A stretch of 21,961 bases of DNA from CAZMVU01 sp964569295 (GTDB lineage: Bacteria > Hydrogenedentota > Hydrogenedentia > Hydrogenedentales > JAGMZX01), in contig CAZMVU010000070.1 in assembly GCA_964569295.1 (NCBI GenBank), forward strand, positions 1 through 21,961, read 5' to 3'. Made by a program: the position numbers and the translations under genes. Under the pieces are notes generated by a model. It saw only the letters and a program-made list of their open reading frames with translations. It had not been told where the DNA came from and did not search any database. Positions 1-8,015 of this stretch are shown one piece after another; position 1 is the stretch's first letter; each line of letters begins with the position of its first letter.

Positions 1-81
1 ACCGGCTTTCACCCGGGAATCCGGTGTATTCCACCACCCCGCCACGTTTTTTTCGCAAGACGGCGCGCCGCGCCCGCAGCG

Positions 82-1215
82 TCAGTTGTCCCCGCGTGCT
101 TCGCGCGTGCGCCGCAGGAGCTGCCCCAGGCCGATGCGTTCCCGCATCAATGCCCACACCCCGAGGATAACCGTTGGGTAGAGGGCGCACACGTGGGACA
201 CAATGGCCACTGCCTTGGCCTTTACCGGCGGTGTTCCCGGTGTGGTCAGCAATACCCCGGCGATCACGGCGAGGTGAAACTGGCCCACAAACCCAGGCGT
301 CACGTTCACCATGAGGAATACCGAAAGGAGCGTGGTCGCCACGATGGCGGCATACCACGGGTGGTTCAGCTCGAAGGCACGAAAGACCAGGTCTACCGTA
401 AGCAGCGTGAAGCCCCAGGTCATCAGCGCCCAGTAGAGCGTCATGGCGAGGCCGCGCCATGATCGGAACACGTGCATGCCGTCGGCGAAATGCGCAAAGA
501 ACTCGATCACCTGATGTGAAAAACGGGCGGGAAAAGGCCGCAGCCCCCAGCGCAACACCGCGAGCATCCAATCGCGGCGCACGTAAAGCAGCACGAGCGT
601 CAGCAGCCCGCCCAGCACCACCGCGCCCAAAAGGAGTATTGCCGGCTCCAGGGACGCCGTCGGGATGACCAGCGGCGCGTCGCGGTCGAGAATCGCGCCG
701 GGCAACGTGATCTCGGTATCGAGCGGAAACACGGCGAGTGACATCAGCAGGAACAGGAGCAGGGCGAGCATGTCCGTCACCCGGTCGAGGGCGGCCGTAC
801 TCAAAACCTCGCCAAAGCGCAAGGGCGAAATGCGCGTGAGCATGACCGCGCGCAGCAGTTCACCCAAACGCGGTATCACGGCGAGGTTTACCAGTTGGCC
901 CACCTGCGTGGCGCTGAACACCGGCCGGAACGCAACCGGCCGCACCGCCAGCGCAACCCGGTGCCACCGCGCCGCCCGCGTGAAGTACGTGGCCCAACCC
1001 GCCACCTGCGCCAGCAAGAACCACGGCCACGATATATTCGCGAGCGCGCGCCAGAGCTCGGCCCAGTCCGTGCCCCGAAACAGGAACCACAGCAGTACCG
1101 CCGCCACCACCACGCCCACCACCACACGCACCGCACCCCGCCACCAACGGCGCGGCGGCGGCGGGGGCGTCTCTGTTGCCGCCACGTTCTCCGGGGCATT
1201 GTTTCGCGTGGTCAT
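82..1215 (-). CDS. Flippase-like integral membrane protein, LPG_synthase_TM (UPF0104/YbhN/AglD-like) family
   Basis: The 377-residue protein has a short proline-rich cytoplasmic N-terminus (about residues 1-28) followed by roughly eight hydrophobic segments, the first at about 29-46. It carries the family's signature pieces: PRLGELLR at 115-122, a DRVTDML stretch at 144-150, and NVTPGFVGQFH at 304-314, the position of the usual PGG-G-E motif. This domain is the one fused to the synthetase domain in MprF, where it flips lysyl-phosphatidylglycerol. Stand-alone members are thought to handle polar lipids or polyprenyl-linked sugars, but the substrate here cannot be read from sequence. The ATG at 1215 is preceded by AGGGA five bases away. 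The gene is divergent from the beta-helix gene, with 228 bases between the starts. Family membership is confident; the role is inference. Confidence 0.85.
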   Translation of the reverse strand: MTTRNNAPENVAATETPPPPPRRWWRGAVRVVVGVVVAAVLLWFLFRGTDWAELWRALANISWPWFLLAQVAGWATYFTRAARWHRVALAVRPVAFRPVFSATQVGQLVNLAVIPRLGELLRAVMLTRISPLRFGEVLSTAALDRVTDMLALLLFLLMSLAVFPLDTEITLPGAILDRDAPLVIPTASLEPAILLLGAVVLGGLLTLVLLYVRRDWMLAVLRWGLRPFPARFSHQVIEFFAHFADGMHVFRSWRGLAMTLYWALMTWGFTLLTVDLVFRAFELNHPWYAAIVATTLLSVFLMVNVTPGFVGQFHLAVIAGVLLTTPGTPPVKAKAVAIVSHVCALYPTVILGVWALMRERIGLGQLLRRTREARGDN

Positions 1216-1400
1216 GGGGTTCCCTGTTCACATCAAAAGCAATACGGTCACCAGTTGGCGCAACATGGGCGGAACGCATTTCAAGGCGCCCGCCGTTTCA
1301 GCAAGCCCGCACGGCCCACAAAGCGCCGGCGCAATCCTACACGGCGCGGTATGGACGGGTCGACCCCGCATCACTTGTGCGTCACACCGCCCGCTCGCGC

Positions 1401-1406
1401 TATACT
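1401..1406 (+). promoter_or_regulatory. Possible -10 box for the beta-helix gene
   Basis: TATACT lies about 38 bases ahead of the start codon at 1444, in the divergent intergenic region. A TTGTGC at 1375-1380 could be a -35 element, but the 20-base spacing is too long for a good sigma-70 promoter, so this is only a candidate. Confidence 0.25.
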
Positions 1407-1443
1407 GCCGCCGTCCGGCGAACCAGGGGGAAAAGGAACGCCT

Positions 1444-4400
1444 ATGTATCGTGCCGCCGCACTACTGATTCTGGCAATGACCGCCCTGTCGCGCATGGCA
1501 ATGGCGAATGAACGCCCGCATATTGTCGAGCCGGTTCACGGCGGCAAGGCCTTCTTTGTCGCCGCGCACACCGTCGAACCACCCGCCAATACCGATGTGG
1601 ATGCCGCCGGCTCTATACAATCCGCCATCGATCAGACGCACGCGGCGGGGGGCGGCGTGGTATTTCTTCCGCCGGGGCGCTACCGGCTCGACATGCCGAT
1701 CACCGTGCGCGAGGCGGTAACCCTGCGCGGCGACCATGCACCGGCAGCGCCCATCAAAGGGACCGTACTCATGGTCCTGCATGGCCAAGGCGAACTGTCC
1801 GCATCCCCGGCCATCACCCTCGAACGCGGCAGCGGCCTGCGCAACGTGGCCGTGTGGTATCCCGAACAAAAGGCACAGGCTATTGTGCCCTACCCCTGGA
1901 CCGTCCGTACCTCGAAAACCCGCAACGGAAACAATGCCACCCTGCAGCACGTCACCCTCGTGAATCCCTACCGCGGCTTCTGCACCGGCCCGGAGTTCAA
2001 CGAACTGCACATGCTCGACAATGTGGCCGGCACACCGCTCGCCCTCGGGGTGCGCATCGACAGCACGACGGATATCGGCCGCTTGGTGAATGTGGCGTGG
2101 ACGGCGCACTGGTGGGCGGAGTCGGGCCTGCCCGGCGCCCCGGACGGTACACAAGAGCGCAAAGCCCTGGCCGAACACCTCGCTGGCGCCACGGCCTTCG
2201 ACATTGGCCGGAGCGATTGGCAATACCTCTACGATGTGCGTGCCACGGGCTATGGTACTGGCCTGCGGTTCCGCAAAGGGGAACGGGGCATGACAAACGC
2301 CGCCCTCTTCGCGGCCGACTTCCGCGATTGCGGCACGGCCCTCGAACTCGACGCCATGAACGCCATCGGCCTGAGCGCGGCTGGCTGCCGGTTTGGCGGA
2401 CGGGACCACGCGGTCCATGCGGGACGCCGGTTCACCTCGGTGGCGCAGTTCAGCGATTGCCGGTTCGACGGGCCGGTCCTGCACAAAGGCCTTGGTGCGC
2501 TGAGCCTCCAGCATGGCGAAATCGGAGCGGGTATCCACGTAGAACGCGGCACACTGTGCGTGCTGGGCGTGCGGTTTACCAACGCGGGTCCGCACATTCG
2601 GCTCGAACCGAAGGCCACGTGCGCTCGTATCCTCGGCAACCAGTTCTCCGGCACGCCCCACATCGAGAACGATGCGCAGCTTGGCGATGTCATGGCCGCG
2701 CACAAATCCATGTCCTTCCGCGAGCCACCGCACTTTGCGCCGGACTACCCCGCCAGGCGCCCGGCCATCGAGCGCCGCGCGCTCTACGTGGTTACCGAGT
2801 TCGGTGCGGCCCCGGAACTGAAGAACAACGCGGCTGCTTTCACCCAGGCGCTTGACCGGGCGCGACACGACGGCGGCGGCGTGGTCTACGTGCCGCCGGG
2901 GAATTACCAATTCGCCGGGCGCTTACAGGTGCCCTCGGGCGTCGAGTTGCGCGGTTGTTTCGACGTCCCCCACCACACCATTTCCGGGGGATCGGTGCTC
3001 ATGCCCACCGCCGGCAAAGGCAACCCCGACGCGCCGCCCTTCCTGCGCCTGGAAAGCGGCGCGGGCCTGCGGGGACTCACGGTGTGGTATCCGGAGCAGG
3101 ATCCGACGAACATCACACCCTACCCGTGGGCCATCCAGGCACTGGGCCCGCGCTGCTGGTTGGTCAACGTAACCCTCGGCAACGCCTACCAGGGCGCCGA
3201 TTTCATGACCTACCCCAGCGACGGGCACTACATCCGCTACCTGGCAGGCACCGTGCTGCGGCGTGGGTTGTTCGTGGGCAAGGCCGATACCCCCGGCCGG
3301 GTCGAGGATCTCCAGTTTAATCCGCACTACATGCACCGCCTGCACCCGGACCTGCCCCGGCCCACGTATGCTGATGGCGCGGCATTTGAGAATATCATCG
3401 CCTTTCAGCGCGCGCACCTCGAGGCGCTTGTGGTCGGCCGCTGCTTCGACGAACACCTTAACCGCAATTTCCTCTATGCCGCCCACGACGGGCTGGCCTT
3501 CCGCGACGACGAGGGCGGCGCACGCGCAAAAGTGGTCATGCACGGCAGCGACACCGTATCGCGGCCGGTTGTGCTCGATCATGTAGCGGATGCCGGCGTC
3601 GATTTCGTGCAGGCCCAGCTCGTGCCCCACAGCGAACATGCGGTCGCGGCCATCGTAACCACGCCGCAATTCGCCGGACGCGCCGCCTTCTACGGCACGC
3701 AGGTGTGGGCGGGCGAGCAAACCCTCGCCCACAACGGCCCCGGGAGCGTGCTGCTGCAGCAGATCAATACACGCTCTGGTCCCATGGTCTGCCGCAACGG
3801 TGAATTCCACCTCGAAAACGCCTTCTTCGGCCGCAGCCTTGAACCGCATGTGCGCATCGCCCCGGAAACACGCCAGGCGCGCGTCATCGCCGCGCTCCAA
3901 CCGGGTACGGCCCTGCAACTGGATGATCCGGCAGAACGCACCCAGCTTGCGCTCGCCCTCAGTACCACGGTCAAACCGCGCAAACTGCCGGAACCGTGGG
4001 AGCCATGGTACGCGTGCGAAGAAACCAACCATGAGGCCGGCGTTTCATTGCAACCCAGCGAAAAAGACGGCGCACTGCGCAACATGACGCATGCCGCGTG
4101 CACCGTCCTCGCGGAAACGAACCCGGACGGCGCCCAGTTGCGCGTCGCCGGTCAGATTGCGGAACCGGGCAAGGCCTTTGCCTACTTCGCCCTCGCCCAG
4201 CCGGCCATTGTTGCGCAGCCCGACGCCGTGCTGCACTACCGCCTGAAACCGTTGAATGCGGAAGGGCGCCATGTGGGCGTCGATTTACGTTGCACCGACG
4301 GCACAACCCTGCGCGACACCGGCGCTGGCACACACGAAACGCATCCAGGCGCCGCCAAGGGGAGTGTGGGGCATTGGACAAACGTTTCCATTCCCCTCGG

Positions 4401-4785
4401 GAAGGAGCTTGCCGGGAAAACGGTCGAGACCGTACTCGTCGCCTATGACCATTGGGACGCTGCAGGCCGCTTTGCAGCGCTCGTGGATGCGGTGGCTCTT
4501 ATGCCCGCAAATCCGCCGTACCTCTACGCGGTCACGGCGCAACCCGCCGGCGATCATTACACCGCCCCGTTGCGCATCACCTTGACGGCGCCGAAAGACA
4601 TCACCGTGCGCTACACGCTCGACGGCAGCAATCCCGGGCCGAAAGCCTTAAACTACGATGGCCCCATTACCCTGCGCAGCCGTGGCCGCACGGAACTTCG
4701 CTTTACCGCAGCGCACCCAGACCCGGTGCAAGGCGCGCCGCCCACAGACGCCATCGTATTCGCCGAACTCTACGAAATCGATTGA
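1444..4785 (+). CDS. Secreted tandem right-handed beta-helix protein (pectate-lyase superfamily) with chitobiase-type C-terminal domain
   Basis: The 1113-residue protein begins with a signal peptide (about 1-21, cleavage after AMA). It holds two related modules. The first starts near residue 51, with GGGVVFLPPGRY at 69-80, and the second near 445, with GGGVVYVPPGNY at 477-488. Both continue into VWYPEQ and PYPW segments, so the protein arose by internal duplication. The GGG-VV-PPG-Y pattern is typical of the Pectate_lyase_3/GH55-like beta-helix N-terminus. A beta-sandwich-like region (about 860-1030) follows. The end (about 1035-1110, with VRYTLDGSNPG) matches the CHB_HEX_C domain seen in chitobiases. 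An extracellular or periplasmic polysaccharide-binding or -cleaving role is inferred; catalytic residues were not identified. AAGGA at 1433-1437 sits six bases before the ATG. The reading frame stays open upstream to 895, but that part overlaps the divergent gene and precedes the signal peptide. Confidence 0.85.
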   Translation: MYRAAALLILAMTALSRMAMANERPHIVEPVHGGKAFFVAAHTVEPPANTDVDAAGSIQSAIDQTHAAGGGVVFLPPGRYRLDMPITVREAVTLRGDHAPAAPIKGTVLMVLHGQGELSASPAITLERGSGLRNVAVWYPEQKAQAIVPYPWTVRTSKTRNGNNATLQHVTLVNPYRGFCTGPEFNELHMLDNVAGTPLALGVRIDSTTDIGRLVNVAWTAHWWAESGLPGAPDGTQERKALAEHLAGATAFDIGRSDWQYLYDVRATGYGTGLRFRKGERGMTNAALFAADFRDCGTALELDAMNAIGLSAAGCRFGGRDHAVHAGRRFTSVAQFSDCRFDGPVLHKGLGALSLQHGEIGAGIHVERGTLCVLGVRFTNAGPHIRLEPKATCARILGNQFSGTPHIENDAQLGDVMAAHKSMSFREPPHFAPDYPARRPAIERRALYVVTEFGAAPELKNNAAAFTQALDRARHDGGGVVYVPPGNYQFAGRLQVPSGVELRGCFDVPHHTISGGSVLMPTAGKGNPDAPPFLRLESGAGLRGLTVWYPEQDPTNITPYPWAIQALGPRCWLVNVTLGNAYQGADFMTYPSDGHYIRYLAGTVLRRGLFVGKADTPGRVEDLQFNPHYMHRLHPDLPRPTYADGAAFENIIAFQRAHLEALVVGRCFDEHLNRNFLYAAHDGLAFRDDEGGARAKVVMHGSDTVSRPVVLDHVADAGVDFVQAQLVPHSEHAVAAIVTTPQFAGRAAFYGTQVWAGEQTLAHNGPGSVLLQQINTRSGPMVCRNGEFHLENAFFGRSLEPHVRIAPETRQARVIAALQPGTALQLDDPAERTQLALALSTTVKPRKLPEPWEPWYACEETNHEAGVSLQPSEKDGALRNMTHAACTVLAETNPDGAQLRVAGQIAEPGKAFAYFALAQPAIVAQPDAVLHYRLKPLNAEGRHVGVDLRCTDGTTLRDTGAGTHETHPGAAKGSVGHWTNVSIPLGKELAGKTVETVLVAYDHWDAAGRFAALVDAVALMPANPPYLYAVTAQPAGDHYTAPLRITLTAPKDITVRYTLDGSNPGPKALNYDGPITLRSRGRTELRFTAAHPDPVQGAPPTDAIVFAELYEID

Positions 4786-4808
4786 ACGCACACCGCCCCT
4801 CACCGTGC

Positions 4809-5132
4809 CTACAGGGTTTCCACCTTTGCGGCCACAATGAAATCGTTGCGCGTAAGACCGCCCACTTTGTGCGTCGTCAAGCTCACGGTCACCGTGTTGT
4901 ACGACAGCGTAATATCCGGGTGGTGGTTTTGCTCCTTCGCGATGTTGGCCACACCGTTCGCAAAATTGATGCTTTCCTGGTACGACTCGAACTTGAAGGT
5001 TTTCTCGAGGGTGCTGTCTTTCACTTCCCAGCCATAGCCGAGAGCATCGCGATATTCCTCGATTGCGCTGCCTGCAAGCACTTCGAGTTCCTTCTTGTCT
5101 TGTGAACAGGTCATGTCAACGAGCTTCGCCAT
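4809..5132 (-). CDS. phhB: Pterin-4a-carbinolamine dehydratase (PCD/DCoH)
   Basis: The 107-residue protein dehydrates 4a-hydroxytetrahydropterin, which recycles the pterin cofactor of aromatic amino acid hydroxylases. It shows the complete family signature: K66, H70-H71-P72, Y78, H88 and D97, in the order and spacing expected of an active enzyme. The length is normal for the family. The ATG at 5132 was chosen because AAAGGAAG (5137-5144) lies just upstream; the frame is open to 5216, but those extra residues do not resemble the family. The gene lies 46 bases downstream of the aldo/keto reductase on the same strand and is probably co-transcribed with it. No phenylalanine hydroxylase is in the window, so a role in pterin or molybdopterin metabolism is equally possible. 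It converges with the beta-helix gene, separated by 23 bases with no obvious terminator. Confidence 0.92.
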   Translation of the reverse strand: MAKLVDMTCSQDKKELEVLAGSAIEEYRDALGYGWEVKDSTLEKTFKFESYQESINFANGVANIAKEQNHHPDITLSYNTVTVSLTTHKVGGLTRNDFIVAAKVETL

Positions 5133-5178
5133 AACGCTTCCTTTCTGCGATTTCTCGCAGTCATCGCACCCCGTCCGG

Positions 5179-6189
5179 TTACACGAGCACGGCCGCATAT
5201 TCGGCCAGGGTTTCATGCATTTCGCCGAGATCCTGTTCCGTCAAACGCAAGGCGCCCGCGCTGGCGTTTTCCCGCGCCTGATGGGGATGGCGTGCGCCGG
5301 CGAGTACATGCGAAAGCCCTGGCTGATGGAATGTCCATGCAATACACAACTGGGCCAGCGAGGCTTCGTACCGCTCGGCAATGTCCCGGAACTTGTCGAG
5401 CATATCGCACACGTGCGCCCGGTTCTCGCGGCTGAAACGATCCTGCGTATTACGCTGATCGCCCTCGAGGAACTCGCGTTCGGGCGGCATTTTGCCGGTG
5501 AGCAACCCTTTGGCCAAGGGCGAGTACGCCAGCACGGCCACGCCATGCTCGTGGGCGTACGCCAGATTCTCTGCGCTTTTCGCCCGGTCCAGCATGTTGT
5601 ACTTCTCTTGATCGCTGTCCAGCGGGCCGCACGCACGGTAAGCATCCATATGTTCTACCGTGGCGTTGCTCACGCCGATGGCGCGAATCTTCCCCTCTTG
5701 CTTCAAGTCGAGTAGTGTCGCCATCGTGTCTTCAATGGGCGTGGTCGCCTCCTGCCAATGCGTCTGATAAAGATCCACGTAGTCCGTGCCGAGGCGTTGC
5801 AGGCTGCGCTCGAGTTCCCACCGGATGGAATCCGGATGCAGCCAAATACGCACATCGATATGCCCGTCGCCGGCCGGCCCGTTCGCATCGGAAAAGAACT
5901 TGTGCTCACCGGCGCCCGTATTCGTGACCATGCCGCACTTGGTCGCCAGCACCACCTTGTCCCGCCGGCCGCTTATTGCCGCGCCCAGCACCGACTCTGA
6001 AATACCAAAGCCATAGATAGGCGCCGTGTCTATCAGGTTGATGCCGGCATCGAGGGCGGCATGCACCGCATTGATCGATTCCTCCTGGCTCGTACCGCCC
6101 CACATCCAACCGCCGATAGCCCAGGCTCCAAACCCGACCACCGACGCATCAATGCCGGATTGTCCGAGGGGTCGTGTCTGCATCATCAT
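5179..6189 (-). CDS. Aldo/keto reductase family oxidoreductase
   Basis: The 336-residue TIM-barrel enzyme reduces carbonyl groups with NADPH. The catalytic tetrad is visible: D54 and Y59 in DTAPIYG, K84 in ATKCG, and H144 in YQTHWQE. The IGVSN motif near 171-175 and the length fit the bacterial YghZ/IolS-like branch. The physiological substrate cannot be read from sequence. The start is a run of three ATG codons (6181-6189). AGGAAAGGAA at 6197-6206, seven bases upstream, supports the first of them. An upstream in-frame ATG at 6270 also has an AAAGG ahead of it but would add a non-family, cysteine-containing leader. The gene leads a probable two-gene transcript with the pterin dehydratase. The 218-base gap to the upstream Mrp gene suggests its own promoter. 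Confidence 0.92.
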   Translation of the reverse strand: MMMQTRPLGQSGIDASVVGFGAWAIGGWMWGGTSQEESINAVHAALDAGINLIDTAPIYGFGISESVLGAAISGRRDKVVLATKCGMVTNTGAGEHKFFSDANGPAGDGHIDVRIWLHPDSIRWELERSLQRLGTDYVDLYQTHWQEATTPIEDTMATLLDLKQEGKIRAIGVSNATVEHMDAYRACGPLDSDQEKYNMLDRAKSAENLAYAHEHGVAVLAYSPLAKGLLTGKMPPEREFLEGDQRNTQDRFSRENRAHVCDMLDKFRDIAERYEASLAQLCIAWTFHQPGLSHVLAGARHPHQARENASAGALRLTEQDLGEMHETLAEYAAVLV

Positions 6190-6196
6190 ATATGTG

Positions 6197-6206
6197 TTCC
6201 TTTCCT
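6197..6206 (-). promoter_or_regulatory. Ribosome binding site deciding the aldo/keto reductase start
   Basis: AGGAAAGGAA on the minus strand, seven bases before the first of three consecutive ATG codons. It favours the short, family-length protein over the in-frame upstream starts at 6270 and 6291. Confidence 0.6.
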
Positions 6207-6407
6207 GGCTAACTTCCGCAGTGGCGGTGTGTGTGTACCCACCGCACTTCGCCTCAAAGGAGCAAATCATATGCCAACCTTTGTGCGCCACGAAGGAACG
6301 AATACGTATGAGAAGGTAACGTCCTGTTTACGCCCTATACATGACGCGCGCCGCCCAGGCGCTTCCCGCGGTATCTGCCGCGCCGTAGCCACCCGCGGCC
6401 ATCTGTC

Positions 6408-7730
6408 TCACGCTTCGGCCGGTGCGGGCTTTCCCGCCACTTTGCGCAGGTGTTCCCATGAGAAGATCCCCGAGCTGTGCCCATCGCTCCAAGTGATCGC
6501 CACGGCATAGTTCCCCAGCGGCTCGATCTTCTCCGCCTCGATGTCGTCCGGGATAGTGCTCACCTCGAGCAGGGGCTTCCCGGAGAATTCATCGACACAC
6601 AGCGCGCACTGGCACGAGGCACGTAGCGCCTTGTTGGCGATACGGCTTTCAGTGCCATCAGGCCAGGCAATACGCACGAAACCGGGCTCGGCCGTGACCT
6701 CCGGGCGTGGCTGGGCGCCGGCACGGCGTTTGCCCACCTCCCGGTGCACATTCTCGGCAAGCGTGGCGAACGCCGCTATATTCGCGCCGTCGTCGCGCCG
6801 GGCCACGGTCGACAGCCCGGGGATGATCGGCAGCGCCGCCAGCGTGTTCAGCCCGAAGCGCTCCTTCAGCGTGGTAGTCGAGGTGCCGAAGGGGAAGTGG
6901 CGCTCGTGGCAATTCGAGCACTCGAAGTACGCCATGTTCTCGACTATGCCGAGCACGGGCACATCCACCTTCTCGAACATGAGGATACCGCGGGCCACAT
7001 CCACCAGCGAAAGCGCCTGCGGCGTCGTCACGATGACCGCACCGTCGAGGCTGGCCTGCTGCACAAGCGTAAGCTGAATGTCGCCGGTACCCGGCGGCAG
7101 ATCGATGATGAGGTAGTCGATCTTGCCCCAGTCGGTCTGGCGCAGTATCTGCGCCGTGTAGTTCGAGGCGAGCGGTCCGCGCACCACAGCCGGCCGGTCG
7201 CCCATGAGAAATCCGAGCGACATGGTCTTGAGCCCGTCCACGTCGACCGGCTGAATGCGCTCGTTCGCCATATACACATCCGGATTGTGCGCGTTGAACA
7301 ATGTCGGAAACGACGGCCCGTAGATGTCGGTATCGAGAATGCCCACCGCATGCCCCTCACGCTGCATCGCGCGCGCGAGGTGCCCCGCGACGGTCGATTT
7401 GCCCACCCCCCCTTTGCATGACGACACCGCAATGACGGTTCCAACCTCGTCCAGCATATTGATATCCGGTTTCTTCGGGCGCTTGGACTCCATGGCCGTC
7501 ATGGTGACCTGGACGTTCGTTACTCCCGGCAGATTCGCCACGACAGTCTCCGCCTGCTCTTTGAACTTGTCGCGGACCGGGCAGGCGGGCGTGGTCAGTT
7601 GTAAGGTAAACGCCACGGTGTCGCCCTTGATCTCGAGGTTTTTTACAAACCCGAGGGACACGATATCGCGTCCGAGGTCAGGATCGATAATCTGGCGCAA
7701 CGCATCGAAAACAGCTTCTTTTGTCGGCAT
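6408..7730 (-). CDS. Mrp/NBP35-family Fe-S cluster carrier ATPase with N-terminal MIP18 (DUF59) and C-terminal DUF971 domains
   Basis: The 440-residue protein has three domains. An N-terminal MIP18/DUF59 domain (about 4-78) keeps the cysteine in TTPACPVRD (C50). The central P-loop ATPase (about 95-335) has the deviant Walker A CKGGVGKS at 105-112, LPPGTGD at 211-217, and the CxxC pair C271/C274 that holds a bridging 4Fe-4S cluster in this family. The C-terminal DUF971 domain (about 344-432) has a CQCALC cluster at 373-378. Mrp/ApbC proteins assemble and transfer Fe-S clusters in the cytoplasm. This domain order is that of plant chloroplast HCF101 and some bacterial homologues. AAGGGGA at 7738-7744, seven bases upstream, sets the start at 7730 rather than at the in-frame ATG at 7751. 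The gene is divergent from glycerate kinase. Confidence 0.93.
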   Translation of the reverse strand: MPTKEAVFDALRQIIDPDLGRDIVSLGFVKNLEIKGDTVAFTLQLTTPACPVRDKFKEQAETVVANLPGVTNVQVTMTAMESKRPKKPDINMLDEVGTVIAVSSCKGGVGKSTVAGHLARAMQREGHAVGILDTDIYGPSFPTLFNAHNPDVYMANERIQPVDVDGLKTMSLGFLMGDRPAVVRGPLASNYTAQILRQTDWGKIDYLIIDLPPGTGDIQLTLVQQASLDGAVIVTTPQALSLVDVARGILMFEKVDVPVLGIVENMAYFECSNCHERHFPFGTSTTTLKERFGLNTLAALPIIPGLSTVARRDDGANIAAFATLAENVHREVGKRRAGAQPRPEVTAEPGFVRIAWPDGTESRIANKALRASCQCALCVDEFSGKPLLEVSTIPDDIEAEKIEPLGNYAVAITWSDGHSSGIFSWEHLRKVAGKPAPAEA

Positions 7731-8015
7731 GGTGCTATCCCCTTGGGTCAAATGAAAAAGCGTAATCCCCGAATTCTAGTCATTGAGGGCACATTTTTCC
7801 ACGTGATGTTCGCGCAAGGCCTTCTGTTTCCGGAACGAAGCCTGAACACCACGCATTCCCCCCCCGATTACCGGCCGGAACGGCATGGCGCCAAACCCCG
7901 CCCAAGCTATTCGAACACTGGACACGTGGATCGGCGGCAGGCACAATGGGCGCGTGCCGCGTGCGCCCACCTTATTCTTGAGAGGGCAGCGCGCACATAC
8001 ACTTTGGGAAGTCCC
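7731..8015. other. Divergent intergenic region between the Mrp-type gene and glycerate kinase
   Basis: These 285 bases separate two divergent starts and must hold the control signals of both. I see a TAGAAT (minus strand, 7773-7778) that could be a -10 box for the Mrp gene, but no convincing -35 partner. No clear promoter is visible for glycerate kinase. The glycerate kinase frame stays open through most of it (from 7743), but family alignment places the start at 8016. Confidence 0.4.

Noticed and set aside
1..81. GGAAT...ATTCC hairpin and a T-run at 47-53 as a terminator
   Set aside because: The short stem is separated from the T-run by more than ten bases, and the T-run faces the wrong way for the adjacent minus-strand gene.
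1462..4032. Long minus-strand open frames (482 and 369 codons) opposite the beta-helix gene
   Set aside because: They mirror a clearly coding plus-strand gene with a signal peptide and recognisable domains; their translations look like no protein family and are GC-rich shadows.
5095..5715. Plus-strand 206-codon frame opposite the aldo/keto reductase
   Set aside because: It lies antisense to a gene with a full catalytic tetrad and has no ribosome binding site or family resemblance.
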